Origin: CAZHHH01 sp052400685 | GTDB lineage: Bacteria; Bacteroidota; Bacteroidia; Bacteroidales; Marinilabiliaceae | Direction: 5' to 3' (one strand) | Assembly (NCBI GenBank): GCA_052400685.1 | Contig: JBQTGJ010000008.1 | Length of the DNA: 64,000 bases | Shown: positions 42,744-51,044 of the stretch, in pieces | Layout of the letters: every line of letters starts with the position of its first letter | Position numbering within the stretch: position 1 is the stretch's first letter | Notes under the pieces: generated by a model | What the model saw: the letters and a program-made list of their open reading frames with translations, nothing else | Told to the model about the DNA's origin: nothing | Database searches by the model: none | Program-made: the position numbers and the translations under genes

Positions 42744-42946
42744 TTTGTCGCGTTGCAATTCATTGTTATCTACCGGATGTTTATGGTCTTTTAGTGATCA
42801 TTTTATCTCATTTTGATTTTTTCGTTGTACAAGTTTTTTCAACGGTGGCTTTTTTTTTCTATAGGCCTGTAACTTTTGAGACGGTTTATGGTCTTAATGA
42901 TACAATAGGGCGAGAAAACAATAATTCCCGGGTCGGACCCTATTTA

Positions 42947-42985
42947 ATATCTGTCCATAAAGATTGGATTTTATAGACATACTCT
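42947..42985 (+). repeat. family A minimal element (ends only)
   Basis: ATATCTGTCCATAAAG followed almost at once by GGATTTTATAGACATACTCT: the two inverted ends with the core deleted, forming a hairpin of about 39 bases next to copy A10. Confidence 0.6.
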
Positions 42986-42990
42986 GATTT

Positions 42991-43131
42991 AGTGCCAGTA
43001 AGAAAATTAAGTGCTTGATAAGAAATATTCAAATTCAAGTCTTGCTAAGTCCAGAAAAAGGGAGTTTACTATGGTAAATGATCAATCAGAGGACAAGCAT
43101 GATGCAGAAGTTTGACTTTTTTGCAGGCTTT
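42991..43131 (+). repeat. family A element, copy A10 (second end type)
   Basis: Left end AGTGCCAGTAAGAAAATTAA, then GTGCTTGATAAGAAATATTC, core TCAAGTCTTGC, GGGAGTTTACTATGGTAAATG, GGACAAGCATGATGCAGAAG, right end TTTTTTGCAGGCTTT. Closest to A6. Lies directly before the barrel gene at 43158. Confidence 0.75.
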
Positions 43132-43157
43132 ATTTAAACATTTTTAATTTGAACGTT

Positions 43158-44087
43158 ATGTTACGTGTATATTTACTTGCAATTTTAGCCTTTTGGCTCG
43201 GTTCTGTTTTTGCACAGGACAGTTATATGTCGGTTGATAAGTCTCTTTTAAAATTGGATTCATTGAGAGATGTTGTATCGGTAGAAGAAACACTGGAGCA
43301 TACCCGGGTTCTGTTCCCTGGGGGAAATGTGGAGGTGAGTCATTTTAGTGATACCATAACCAGAATATCCGTTGGTCGTCAGCGATTTGAGGTGATTGAT
43401 GATGGCGCCAATACGCGAATCCGGATGGTGCACGAACCTAGGGAAGATTTTAAAGGGCACTGGGGTGGTTTTGAAATGGGACTGAATAATTTCTTTTATT
43501 CCGCACCTTTTGATAATAATTTGCCGCCAGAGTCGGTTTTTATGGACTTGAATGGCGGAAAATCGATTGTTGTCGGAATTAATGTGTTACCCTATTCTAT
43601 AGGGTTACAAAAAAATGGTAACAATATTGGGTTGGTCACAGGATTGGGTCTCACCATCAATAATTATCGTTTGGATTCACCTTACTTACTATCAAAGGAC
43701 GCAAGTGGTATAACCGTAGGAACCGCAGCTGACCGCCCAGTGAAAAAAAATAAAATTACGACGACCTGGCTCACGGTACCTTTGTTGCTGGAAGCTCAGT
43801 TTCCGGCGTCGGAGATGCAACATAGGGCTTATATTAGTGGCGGTTTGTATGGTGGGTTTAAAATGGGGTCGCATACCAAAGTGGTTTATGATGACAACGG
43901 TGGTGATAAAAAAGATAAATCCCGTAAAGATATTAATTTGAATTCCTTTAAGTATGGTGCGACAATACGATTGGGATATCGATTCGTTAATTTGTTTGCG
44001 ACCTGCGATTTGTCTCCTATGTTCCAGAAGAATCAGGGGCCTGAGATTTATCCCTGGAGTGTTGGTCTTACTTTAGTTGGTTTTTAA
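43158..44087 (+). CDS. outer-membrane beta-barrel protein, paralogue of the next gene's C-terminus
   Basis: 309 residues. Signal peptide 1-20 (LLAILAFWLGSVFAQ). After a short N-terminal region a barrel domain starts about residue 95 (GHWGGFEMGLNNFFYS) and runs to the C-terminal WSVGLTLVGF. The last 100 residues align with the following gene: SHTKVVYDDNGGDKK against SHTKVVFNDESSQKK, and GPEIYPWSVGLT against GPELYPYSVGLT. The ATG at 43158 is preferred over an in-frame TTG three codons upstream. Probably in the outer membrane; function unknown. Confidence 0.78.
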   Translation: MLRVYLLAILAFWLGSVFAQDSYMSVDKSLLKLDSLRDVVSVEETLEHTRVLFPGGNVEVSHFSDTITRISVGRQRFEVIDDGANTRIRMVHEPREDFKGHWGGFEMGLNNFFYSAPFDNNLPPESVFMDLNGGKSIVVGINVLPYSIGLQKNGNNIGLVTGLGLTINNYRLDSPYLLSKDASGITVGTAADRPVKKNKITTTWLTVPLLLEAQFPASEMQHRAYISGGLYGGFKMGSHTKVVYDDNGGDKKDKSRKDINLNSFKYGATIRLGYRFVNLFATCDLSPMFQKNQGPEIYPWSVGLTLVGF

Positions 44088-44100
44088 ATAATTCAATGAT

Positions 44101-45627
44101 ATGCGACGCGCAACTATTTTATTCTTTTGTATGTTATTGACAGCCTGCTATGGGGTTGTTTCCGCTTCGGAGATGATTCAGATTTCGGATACACGATGGC
44201 AGATGCGACCCGGTATTTATCGCGTGTTAAAAGATGGTCGAATGGGGGTGGTCGATAGTACCAATAAAGTTTTGGTTCCTTTTCACTATGATCAGGTGTA
44301 TGATCTTGATGACGATAATTATGTGAAGGTTTTAAAAAATTTGAAAATTGGTTTATATCATCTTGATAAAGGATTAATTCTGCCGGCAGAGTACGATCAG
44401 ATTTGGCCTTTTAAAGATGGGAAGGCACGAATTTTGAAAAATCGTCTTTTGGGTTACACTGATATGATGGGGCATATTATAATACCTTGTGAATACAGCC
44501 ATATCACCGCCGAAAGGAATGGAACTTTTCGGGTGATAAGAAATGGACAGGAGGGATTGCTCGATCATGACGGAAACATACTATTGCCTTCTGAATATCA
44601 AAAAATATGGCCTTTTGAAAATGGTTATGCCCGGGTTCTGAAAAATGGAAGGATGGGAATGGTTGATAGCTCAGGACGTGAAATTGTTCCTGCCATTTAT
44701 ATGCAATTATCGCCTTTTGATGGTGGAGTGGCCAGAGCGGAGGTCGACGATAACATCGTTTGGCTTGATACATTGGGGCGTTATGTTGATAAAGTTGAAG
44801 TTTCCCCAATGGTGCCCGACATTAAGGAGAAGGCGGTCCCCGCAAAAGAAGCTGAACAACGGAAAGAGCGTCCCTCGCCGGCTATTCGTATTGGAAATGA
44901 TAATGTGGTTATTCGAAAAGAGAATGGTGTGAAGGAGATTACCATATCGTCGGCATCATCATCTTTCACGCATAAAAGGAAAAAGAAAAGACGTTTTCAT
45001 GGTCATTTGGATGGTGTTCACCTGGGTTTCAACAGTTATCTCAACGCCGATCAGAAAGAAGATATGCCGGCTGGTTATGAGTTTATGGAAGTAATTCCTG
45101 AAAAGTCGGTGGAAGTAGCGGTTTACCCTGTTAAGGAGAGTTTCGGGTTGATAGGTTCTTGTGTCGGACTTGTTGGTGCCGTCGGTATTCAGTATAACAA
45201 TTATCGGTTTGATTTTGATAGAGGCTCAGAGTTGACCAACCTCCCTGTCGATTGGTTTCCACCGGTACCCGAAACAGCGAGTGTCAGCAAAACCAAGTTA
45301 ACGGTGCTGAGTCTTAATGTGCCTTTGATGCTTGAGGTTCAAATTCCGGAGTCCCGGAATCCGGGCAAATCACTTTATCTGTCTGCGGGTGTTGTTGGCA
45401 GCGTGAGGTTGCGGTCGCACACCAAAGTGGTATTTAACGACGAAAGTTCTCAGAAAAAAAAGAATCATGACGATTTTAATTTAAATGCTTTTCGTTACTC
45501 CTATTTAGCACGGCTTGGCTATGATAGTATCGGAATATATGCCACTTATTCGCCTGTTTCACTCTTTGAAAAGGATAAAGGTCCTGAGTTGTACCCTTAT
45601 TCAGTTGGGTTGACGTTTAATTTTTAG
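44101..45627 (+). CDS. WG-repeat protein fused to an outer-membrane barrel
   Basis: 508 residues. The N-terminus has a signal sequence with a possible lipobox (LLTAC) or a normal cleavage site near VSAS. Five WG-type repeats follow at about 48-66, 83-101, 117-134, 151-169 and 185-203, period about 35, each like G-x-VDSxGxxxxPxxYDxI. A charged linker with KEAEQRKERPSPA leads to a barrel domain (about 300-508) homologous to the preceding protein. 13 bases separate the two genes. The WG repeats would face the periplasm or surface as a binding platform; that is an inference. Confidence 0.8.
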   Translation: MRRATILFFCMLLTACYGVVSASEMIQISDTRWQMRPGIYRVLKDGRMGVVDSTNKVLVPFHYDQVYDLDDDNYVKVLKNLKIGLYHLDKGLILPAEYDQIWPFKDGKARILKNRLLGYTDMMGHIIIPCEYSHITAERNGTFRVIRNGQEGLLDHDGNILLPSEYQKIWPFENGYARVLKNGRMGMVDSSGREIVPAIYMQLSPFDGGVARAEVDDNIVWLDTLGRYVDKVEVSPMVPDIKEKAVPAKEAEQRKERPSPAIRIGNDNVVIRKENGVKEITISSASSSFTHKRKKKRRFHGHLDGVHLGFNSYLNADQKEDMPAGYEFMEVIPEKSVEVAVYPVKESFGLIGSCVGLVGAVGIQYNNYRFDFDRGSELTNLPVDWFPPVPETASVSKTKLTVLSLNVPLMLEVQIPESRNPGKSLYLSAGVVGSVRLRSHTKVVFNDESSQKKKNHDDFNLNAFRYSYLARLGYDSIGIYATYSPVSLFEKDKGPELYPYSVGLTFNF

Positions 45628-45640
45628 AGCTAATTAAGCT

Positions 45641-45670
45641 GCGGGGTGGCCCACTCCGCTTTCTGTTTGC
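45641..45670 (+). terminator. possible terminator after the WG-barrel gene
   Basis: GCGGGG pairs with CTCCGC (one G-T) in a near-palindrome, followed by a T-rich TTTCTGTTTG. Confidence 0.4.
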
Positions 45671-45810
45671 GTTGGATTGATTCTTTTTGCTTTAGTACTG
45701 CATTACATTATATTGATGAGACATGCTGACTTATAGGTAAATCGAGTCACAATTTTTTTGGTATTACAGTAATGAAGCCTTCCGGTTTTTCCGTAAGTGC
45801 GAAAGAATCA

Positions 45811-45818
45811 TTATTTTG
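45811..45818 (+). promoter_or_regulatory. -7-like box TTATTTTG
   Basis: One mismatch to TAnnTTTG. It predicts a transcript start near 45825, which favours the ATG at 45840 over that at 45828. Confidence 0.4.
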
Positions 45819-45839
45819 GTAGTTTTAATGGCCATCAAG

Positions 45840-46472
45840 ATGAAATGTTCTTTAGCTATTACGGTTTTTTTATGGTTTTCGGCGATTGCGGTATCTGCTC
45901 AATTTTTTAAAGGTGGCGTCAAAGGCGGGATGACGGCTTCCCAGGTATCGGGAGACCATCTGTCAGGACTCGATAAGTTTGGCTTTTACGGTGCTGTATA
46001 TACCATGTATCCCATTTCAACAGTATCATACCTTCAGATGGAAGTGATGTATATTCAAAAAGGCAGCCGCTCTATCCCCGGTGAGAAGAATGATTATTTT
46101 GACTACAAATTCGCACTGCACTACGTCGAGGTTCCTCTGCTTTACGTTTATAATATTTCAGATTTTTTTCAACATAATGCTTTCGACGACGTGCTTTTAT
46201 ATGGCGGGTTATCTGTTTCAAAACTGGTCGGGTATAGCGAAACCCAGGACGACCAGTCGCTCAGTGGTTCCTATAACACCCGTTATAAACCCGTTGAATT
46301 GAATTTTTTGGCCGGTTTTTGTTATCCGCTTACGTCGTCGCTTTATGCAACCTTTGGGTATTCCAATTCTTTGACTACCATTCGTTCATCGTCCATCAGC
46401 TCCTCCAATGGTTTAACAAGCGGGCAGTACAATTCTGTTTGGTCATTGGGGCTTTCTTTTGTTGTTTGGTAG
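45840..46472 (+). CDS. PorT-like outer-membrane barrel protein
   Basis: About 210 residues from the ATG at 45840 (45828 is an alternative). Signal peptide MKCSLAITVFLWFSAIAVSAQ, then GGVKGGMTASQVSGD, the usual first strand of the Bacteroidota outer-membrane barrel family that includes PorT. Strands with aromatic ends continue to the C-terminal SLGLSFVVW, which fits outer-membrane insertion. It is the third barrel gene after the sigma/anti-sigma pair but has its own promoter box. No link to type IX secretion can be read from the sequence. Confidence 0.8.
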   Translation: MKCSLAITVFLWFSAIAVSAQFFKGGVKGGMTASQVSGDHLSGLDKFGFYGAVYTMYPISTVSYLQMEVMYIQKGSRSIPGEKNDYFDYKFALHYVEVPLLYVYNISDFFQHNAFDDVLLYGGLSVSKLVGYSETQDDQSLSGSYNTRYKPVELNFLAGFCYPLTSSLYATFGYSNSLTTIRSSSISSSNGLTSGQYNSVWSLGLSFVVW

Positions 46473-46672
46473 ATTTAAAAATAAACATGTTGCACAACAG
46501 TGTTTTTGCTTTGTTGGCTTCTTATAATCCCATTAATTTTAAAGATTGTTAAAAAGGATTTTTTAATCCGGTTTGTTGATTATGTAACTGTTTTATTATT
46601 ATTTCTTTATCTTTTTTGGATTGTTAATTTCGGAAAGAATTTTTTAGGGATTTTTCACGCCAAATTAGACAA

Positions 46673-46706
46673 AATATAAATAAAGAACTTTTTCTTTATT
46701 TATATT
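46673..46706. promoter_or_regulatory. perfect palindrome at the sdh promoter (candidate operator)
   Basis: AATATAAATAAAGAA and TTCTTTATTTATATT are exact reverse complements with a CTTT loop. The right arm overlaps the TTG of the -33 element (46705-46707). The position suggests a regulator site; a hairpin in an upstream transcript is the alternative. Confidence 0.55.
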
Positions 46707-46727
46707 GAGAAAAACTGAGGAAGCACC

Positions 46728-46735
46728 TACATTTG
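46728..46735 (+). promoter_or_regulatory. -7 promoter box TACATTTG for sdhCAB
   Basis: Consensus TAnnTTTG with TTG exactly 20 bases upstream. The leader to sdhC is about 80-85 bases, longer than usual here. Confidence 0.65.
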
Positions 46736-46824
46736 CAGGGAAAGTAACAAAGTTTACAATCTTTTGTAATCAATGCTTTTTAAATATAACTAACTGATGC
46801 TTTTTTAATTAAAAAGAAACATTT

Positions 46825-47523
46825 ATGAGCAGTTTATTTTGTTCTTCCATTGGGAAAAAATTGCTGATGGGATTATCAGGCGTTTTTCTGATGTTGTTTT
46901 TGTTGATACACCTCACGTTAAATTCGTTTTTGTTGATACCTGACGGTGGTGAGATGTTCAACGCAGGGGCCCATTTTATGGCCACTAACCCCATGATTAA
47001 AATCATAGAACCGGTACTGGCTATTGGTTTTTTGATTCATATTATCTGGGGAATTTTGTTAACGGTTCAAAACAGCAAAGCGCGTGGCAACGATCGTTAT
47101 GCCTCCGGCAAAAAGACAGCTGGTGTAACCTGGGCTTCGCAGAATATGCTGGTTTTGGGTTCTACTATTTTTGCCTTTTTGATTCTTCACCTGGCTCATT
47201 TTTGGGTAAAGATGAAATTCGTTGGCGATCCGTTACTGGAACCTGTAACCATGAATATTGGCGGTTTGGAAACTGAGGTTGAAAATGCTTATGCCTTGGT
47301 TAATGCGACCTTTTCGTATTTATGGATTGTCATTGTGTACGCAGTGGCTGGTGTTGGTTTGGCTTTACACCTCTCGCACGGCTTCTGGTCTTCGTTTCAA
47401 ACCATTGGTTTTAGCAATCAGCTGTGGCGTAAACGTTTAACCGTTATTGGAAACATTTATGCATGGGTGGTTGGTTTAGGCTTTGCCTTAATTGCTGTTT
47501 TTCAATATTTATTCTTTCAATAA
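46825..47523 (+). CDS. sdhC: succinate dehydrogenase/fumarate reductase cytochrome b subunit
   Basis: 232 residues, five membrane helices. Histidines at 29, 72, 122/125 and 182/185 sit in helices as expected for the two b haems of the single-subunit B-type anchor (as in Wolinella FrdC). It passes electrons between menaquinone and SdhB and anchors the complex in the cytoplasmic membrane. First gene of sdhC-sdhA-sdhB, with spacings of 23 and 37 bases. Confidence 0.94.
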   Translation: MSSLFCSSIGKKLLMGLSGVFLMLFLLIHLTLNSFLLIPDGGEMFNAGAHFMATNPMIKIIEPVLAIGFLIHIIWGILLTVQNSKARGNDRYASGKKTAGVTWASQNMLVLGSTIFAFLILHLAHFWVKMKFVGDPLLEPVTMNIGGLETEVENAYALVNATFSYLWIVIVYAVAGVGLALHLSHGFWSSFQTIGFSNQLWRKRLTVIGNIYAWVVGLGFALIAVFQYLFFQ

Positions 47524-47546
47524 TCATTTTTAATCTCTATTAGATT

Positions 47547-49487
47547 ATGGTAAAGATTGATGCTAAAATTCCCGAAGGGCCGTTGGCTCAGAAGTGGACA
47601 AATTATAAGGCGCACCAAAAACTGGTGAACCCTTCCAATAAAAGAAAACTAGATATCATTGTTGTAGGAACCGGTTTGGCAGGTGCTTCGGCTGCTGCTT
47701 CGTTTGGCGAGCTGGGTTTCAATGTAAAGGTATTCACCATTCAGGATTCTCCGCGACGTGCGCATTCTATTGCTGCTCAGGGGGGGATTAATGCGGCAAA
47801 AAATTATCCCAACGATGGGGACTCGGTTTACCGTTTGTTTTACGATACCGTTAAAGGTGGTGATTATCGTGCCCGCGAAGCCAACGTTTATCGTTTGGCT
47901 GAGGTTAGTAATTCCATTATTGACCAGTGCGTAGCTCAGGGCGTACCTTTTGCTCGCGAATACGGCGGTTTACTTGACAATCGTTCATTTGGTGGGGCGC
48001 AGGTTAGCCGTACTTTTTATGCTAAAGGACAAACCGGTCAGCAGTTGTTGCTGGGAGCCTACCAGGCTTTAATGCGTCAGGTAGAGAAGAAGACCGTTAC
48101 GATGCATACCCGCACCGAACTTGTTAACATTGTTTTAGTGGATGGAAAAGCACGCGGTATCATTACCAGAGATCTGGTTACCGGTAAACTGGAACGTCAT
48201 TTTGGGCATGCCGTAGTACTGGCCACTGGTGGTTATGGAAATACATTTTTCCTTTCTACCAATGCAATGGGTTCAAACGGTTCCGCTATTGTACGGGCTT
48301 TTCAGAAAGGTGCGATGTTTGCTAATCCTTGTTATGCACAAATTCATCCTACTTGTATTCCGGTTCACGGTGAGTTTCAAAGTAAACTAACTTTAATGTC
48401 GGAGTCGCTTCGTAACGATGGTCGTATCTGGACGCCTAAAAAGAAGGAACATGCAGAAGCCATTCGTGCCGGTAAGATGAAACCTACAGAGATAGCTGAA
48501 GAAGATCGCGATTATTATTTGGAACGCCGTTATCCTGCTTTTGGTAATCTGGTGCCTCGTGATGTGGCATCCCGGGCCGCCAAAGAACGTTGCGATGCCG
48601 GTTACGGTGTTGGTGCTACAGGTTTGGCTGTTTATCTTGATTTTAAAGAAGCCATTGAACGTTTGGGTGAAGATGTTATTCGCGCTCGTTATGGGAACTT
48701 GTTCCAGATGTACAACAAAATTGTGGATGAAAATCCATACGAAACACCGATGATGATTTATCCGGCGATGCACTATACCATGGGTGGTATCTGGGTCGAT
48801 TATGAGTTACAAACAACTGTTCCGGGGTTATTTTGTGCCGGTGAGGCAAATTTCTCTGACCACGGTGCTAACCGTTTAGGAGCTTCCGCTTTGATGCAGG
48901 GATTGGCCGATGGCTATTTTGTTTTACCTTATACTATACAGAATTATTTGGCTGATGATATACGAACACCACGAATGACCTGCGACGAGAAAGAGTTTGT
49001 GGATGCCGAAGCAGAGTCAAAGGATCGCTTGAGCAAGTTGCTTTCTATTAAAGGAAAACGCTCGGTTGACAGCATCCATAAGGAATTGGGGCTGGTTATG
49101 TGGGATTTTGTTGGTATGGCCCGCAATAAAGAAGGATTACAAGAGGCTATTGATAAAATTCGTGCCATTAAAAAGGAATTCTGGAGTAACTTACGTATTC
49201 CTGGTACCGGAGATGGGATGAACATTGAACTTGAGAAAGCCAACCGTTTGGCCGACTTTATCGAGATTGGCGAATTGATGGCATTGGATGCCCTTGATCG
49301 TGAAGAATCGTGTGGTGGTCACTTCCGTGAGGAACATCAAACTCCCGAAGGTGAAGCTTTACGTCACGATGATAAGTATGCTTATGTGTCATGTTGGCAA
49401 TACCAGGGTGAAGGTAAAGAGCCTGCGAAGAATGTTGAGCCGCTTAATTTTGAAGAAATAGAGCTCGTTCAGCGTAATTACAAATAA
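47547..49487 (+). CDS. sdhA: succinate dehydrogenase/fumarate reductase flavoprotein subunit
   Basis: 646 residues. FAD site VVGTGLAGASAAASFGELG (about 39-57) and RRAHSIAAQGGINAA, where His73 is the likely covalent FAD attachment. Substrate and proton-transfer segments (HPTCIP, HYTMGGIWVD, GANRLGASALMQG) are present. Interconverts succinate and fumarate; in menaquinone-using Bacteroidota the complex often works as fumarate reductase. The direction cannot be told from sequence. Confidence 0.96.
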   Translation: MVKIDAKIPEGPLAQKWTNYKAHQKLVNPSNKRKLDIIVVGTGLAGASAAASFGELGFNVKVFTIQDSPRRAHSIAAQGGINAAKNYPNDGDSVYRLFYDTVKGGDYRAREANVYRLAEVSNSIIDQCVAQGVPFAREYGGLLDNRSFGGAQVSRTFYAKGQTGQQLLLGAYQALMRQVEKKTVTMHTRTELVNIVLVDGKARGIITRDLVTGKLERHFGHAVVLATGGYGNTFFLSTNAMGSNGSAIVRAFQKGAMFANPCYAQIHPTCIPVHGEFQSKLTLMSESLRNDGRIWTPKKKEHAEAIRAGKMKPTEIAEEDRDYYLERRYPAFGNLVPRDVASRAAKERCDAGYGVGATGLAVYLDFKEAIERLGEDVIRARYGNLFQMYNKIVDENPYETPMMIYPAMHYTMGGIWVDYELQTTVPGLFCAGEANFSDHGANRLGASALMQGLADGYFVLPYTIQNYLADDIRTPRMTCDEKEFVDAEAESKDRLSKLLSIKGKRSVDSIHKELGLVMWDFVGMARNKEGLQEAIDKIRAIKKEFWSNLRIPGTGDGMNIELEKANRLADFIEIGELMALDALDREESCGGHFREEHQTPEGEALRHDDKYAYVSCWQYQGEGKEPAKNVEPLNFEEIELVQRNYK

Positions 49488-49524
49488 TGGTAGGCAAGTT
49501 CAATTTATTTAACGGAGTTTAATC

Positions 49525-50280
49525 ATGGAAAATACAATAAATCTTACGCTCAAAGTCTGGCGACAAAACGGACCACGTGAAAAGGGCCGCTTCGAGACTT
49601 ACAAGGTTAGTAATATTTCAACCGATAGCTCGTTCCTCGAAATGATGGATATTCTTAATGAACAACTCATTAACGAAGATAAAGAGCCGGTGGCTTATGA
49701 TCATGACTGCCGCGAAGGTATTTGCGGTATGTGTTCACTCTATATTAACGGTCGTCCTCATGGACCCGACGATGATGTTACCACCTGCCAGTTGCACATG
49801 CGTAAGTTTAAGGATGGGCAAACTGTGACTATTGAACCATGGCGTTCTGCAGGTTTCCCGGTGATTAAGGATCTGATTGTTGATCGCTCGGCTTTTGATA
49901 AAATCATTGCTGCCGGTGGTTATGTGTCAGTGAATACAGGTGGGGTACCCGATGCTAATTCTATTCCAATTACCAAAGCAAATGCTGATGAAGCCATGGA
50001 TGCGGCCTCATGCATTGGTTGTGGAGCTTGTGTTGCAGCCTGTAAAAACGGATCGGCAATGTTGTTCGTTTCGGCTAAAGTGAGTCAATTGGCTCTTCTG
50101 CCACAAGGAAAAGCTGAAGCTTCGCGCCGTGCTAAGAATATGGTCGCTCGTATGGATGAGTTGGGATTTGGTAATTGTACCAATACCGGAGCTTGCGAGG
50201 TTGAATGTCCCAAAGGTGTATCAATTGCAAATATTGCTCGTTTAAACCGTGAGTTCTTATCTGCTAAATTGAAAGATTAA
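49525..50280 (+). CDS. sdhB: succinate dehydrogenase/fumarate reductase iron-sulfur subunit
   Basis: 251 residues. The [2Fe-2S] cluster is bound by Cys62, Cys67, Cys70 and Cys88; Cys163, 166, 169 and 173 with Cys218, 224 and 228 hold the [4Fe-4S] and [3Fe-4S] clusters. The spacing is normal. Carries electrons between SdhA and the cytochrome b. Last gene of the operon, followed by a terminator. Confidence 0.96.
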   Translation: MENTINLTLKVWRQNGPREKGRFETYKVSNISTDSSFLEMMDILNEQLINEDKEPVAYDHDCREGICGMCSLYINGRPHGPDDDVTTCQLHMRKFKDGQTVTIEPWRSAGFPVIKDLIVDRSAFDKIIAAGGYVSVNTGGVPDANSIPITKANADEAMDAASCIGCGACVAACKNGSAMLFVSAKVSQLALLPQGKAEASRRAKNMVARMDELGFGNCTNTGACEVECPKGVSIANIARLNREFLSAKLKD

Positions 50281-50317
50281 GAAGTCGATCGTTTAAAAAT
50301 TTTATTTGGTATATCAA

Positions 50318-50349
50318 AGAGCTACTTCAGGAATGAAGTGGCTCTTTTG
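50318..50349 (+). terminator. terminator after sdhB
   Basis: AGAGCTACTTC pairs with GAAGTGGCTCT (one G-T) around a 6-base loop, followed by TTTTG. Confidence 0.7.
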
Positions 50350-50520
50350 CGTTTACCGTTTTCTATGGTTGTGATTTGGTTGTTGAAGGTTTGTTATTGC
50401 GGTTTTAACCATAAAGACAAAAGCGTATTATTTTGCTGGAATGGGAAGAATGAAAGGGGATGTGAATGTGTATAGGTGAAATTAAAGGACTATGGCGTTG
50501 TTATAGGTTGAGGAAAATAA

Positions 50521-50556
50521 AAAGGAGAAAACCTGTTTTGGTTTCCTCCTTTTTTA
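50521..50556. terminator. bidirectional terminator
   Basis: AAAGGAGAAAACC pairs with GGTTTCCTCCTTT; T runs lie on both sides. Serves the minus-strand LTxxQ gene and could stop readthrough from sdhCAB. Confidence 0.75.
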
Positions 50557-50569
50557 TTTTTTCTCCCGA

Positions 50570-50977
50570 TTATTCATTGGGGCGACGATTTTTTCGTTCC
50601 TCTTGTCGTTTTTGTTGTAGTTCGTCAAATTTTGTTTGTTGCTCTTCCGTGAGAACTGCTTTTATTTTTTTATTGTAAGTTTTTTGCTCTTCTTTAAAAG
50701 CTTTCATGTTTGCGTCGCGGTCTTTTTCTTTGGCTTCCCGGTTTTCATCGCGTTTGGCTTTCATGGCTGTTCGTTGTTCTTCCATGATTGAAGCGATTTT
50801 TTGAGTTTGTTCGGCGGTTAATGATAATTCTGTTTTCATCTCTTCGAGCTGTTTTTTTTGCATCTCTTCCATGTTCGGTCTTTGTGGTCTTTCGCGACGT
50901 TGTTGAGAAGAAGCATTATTCAAACAAAAAATCAGGCCCAGGGCCATTAATCCGGTGGTTAAAAGTTTCTTTTTCAT
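50570..50977 (-). CDS. periplasmic LTxxQ-type protein
   Basis: 135 residues. Signal peptide 1-25 (LLTTGLMALGLIFCLNNASSQ). The mature part is almost all charged helix with two LTxxQ motifs, LSLTAEQTQKI near residue 50 and VLTEEQQTKF near 110, as in Spy/CpxP-like proteins and the related Bacteroidota families. Probably a small periplasmic chaperone or stress protein; the exact family (Spy-like or DUF4890-like) is uncertain. Divergent from the small ORF at 51045, with overlapping promoter regions. Confidence 0.78.
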   Translation of the reverse strand: MKKKLLTTGLMALGLIFCLNNASSQQRRERPQRPNMEEMQKKQLEEMKTELSLTAEQTQKIASIMEEQRTAMKAKRDENREAKEKDRDANMKAFKEEQKTYNKKIKAVLTEEQQTKFDELQQKRQEERKNRRPNE

Positions 50978-51010
50978 AATGTGTATTGTTATAGTTTGTA
51001 CTGCGAAAGT

Positions 51011-51018
51011 TACTTTTG
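51011..51018 (+). promoter_or_regulatory. -7 promoter box TACTTTTG before the small ORF
   Basis: Consensus TAnnTTTG, 27 bases before the ATG at 51045, divergent from the LTxxQ gene. Confidence 0.45.
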
Positions 51019-51044
51019 TTATAGTTGATTGCCAAGATTAACCG

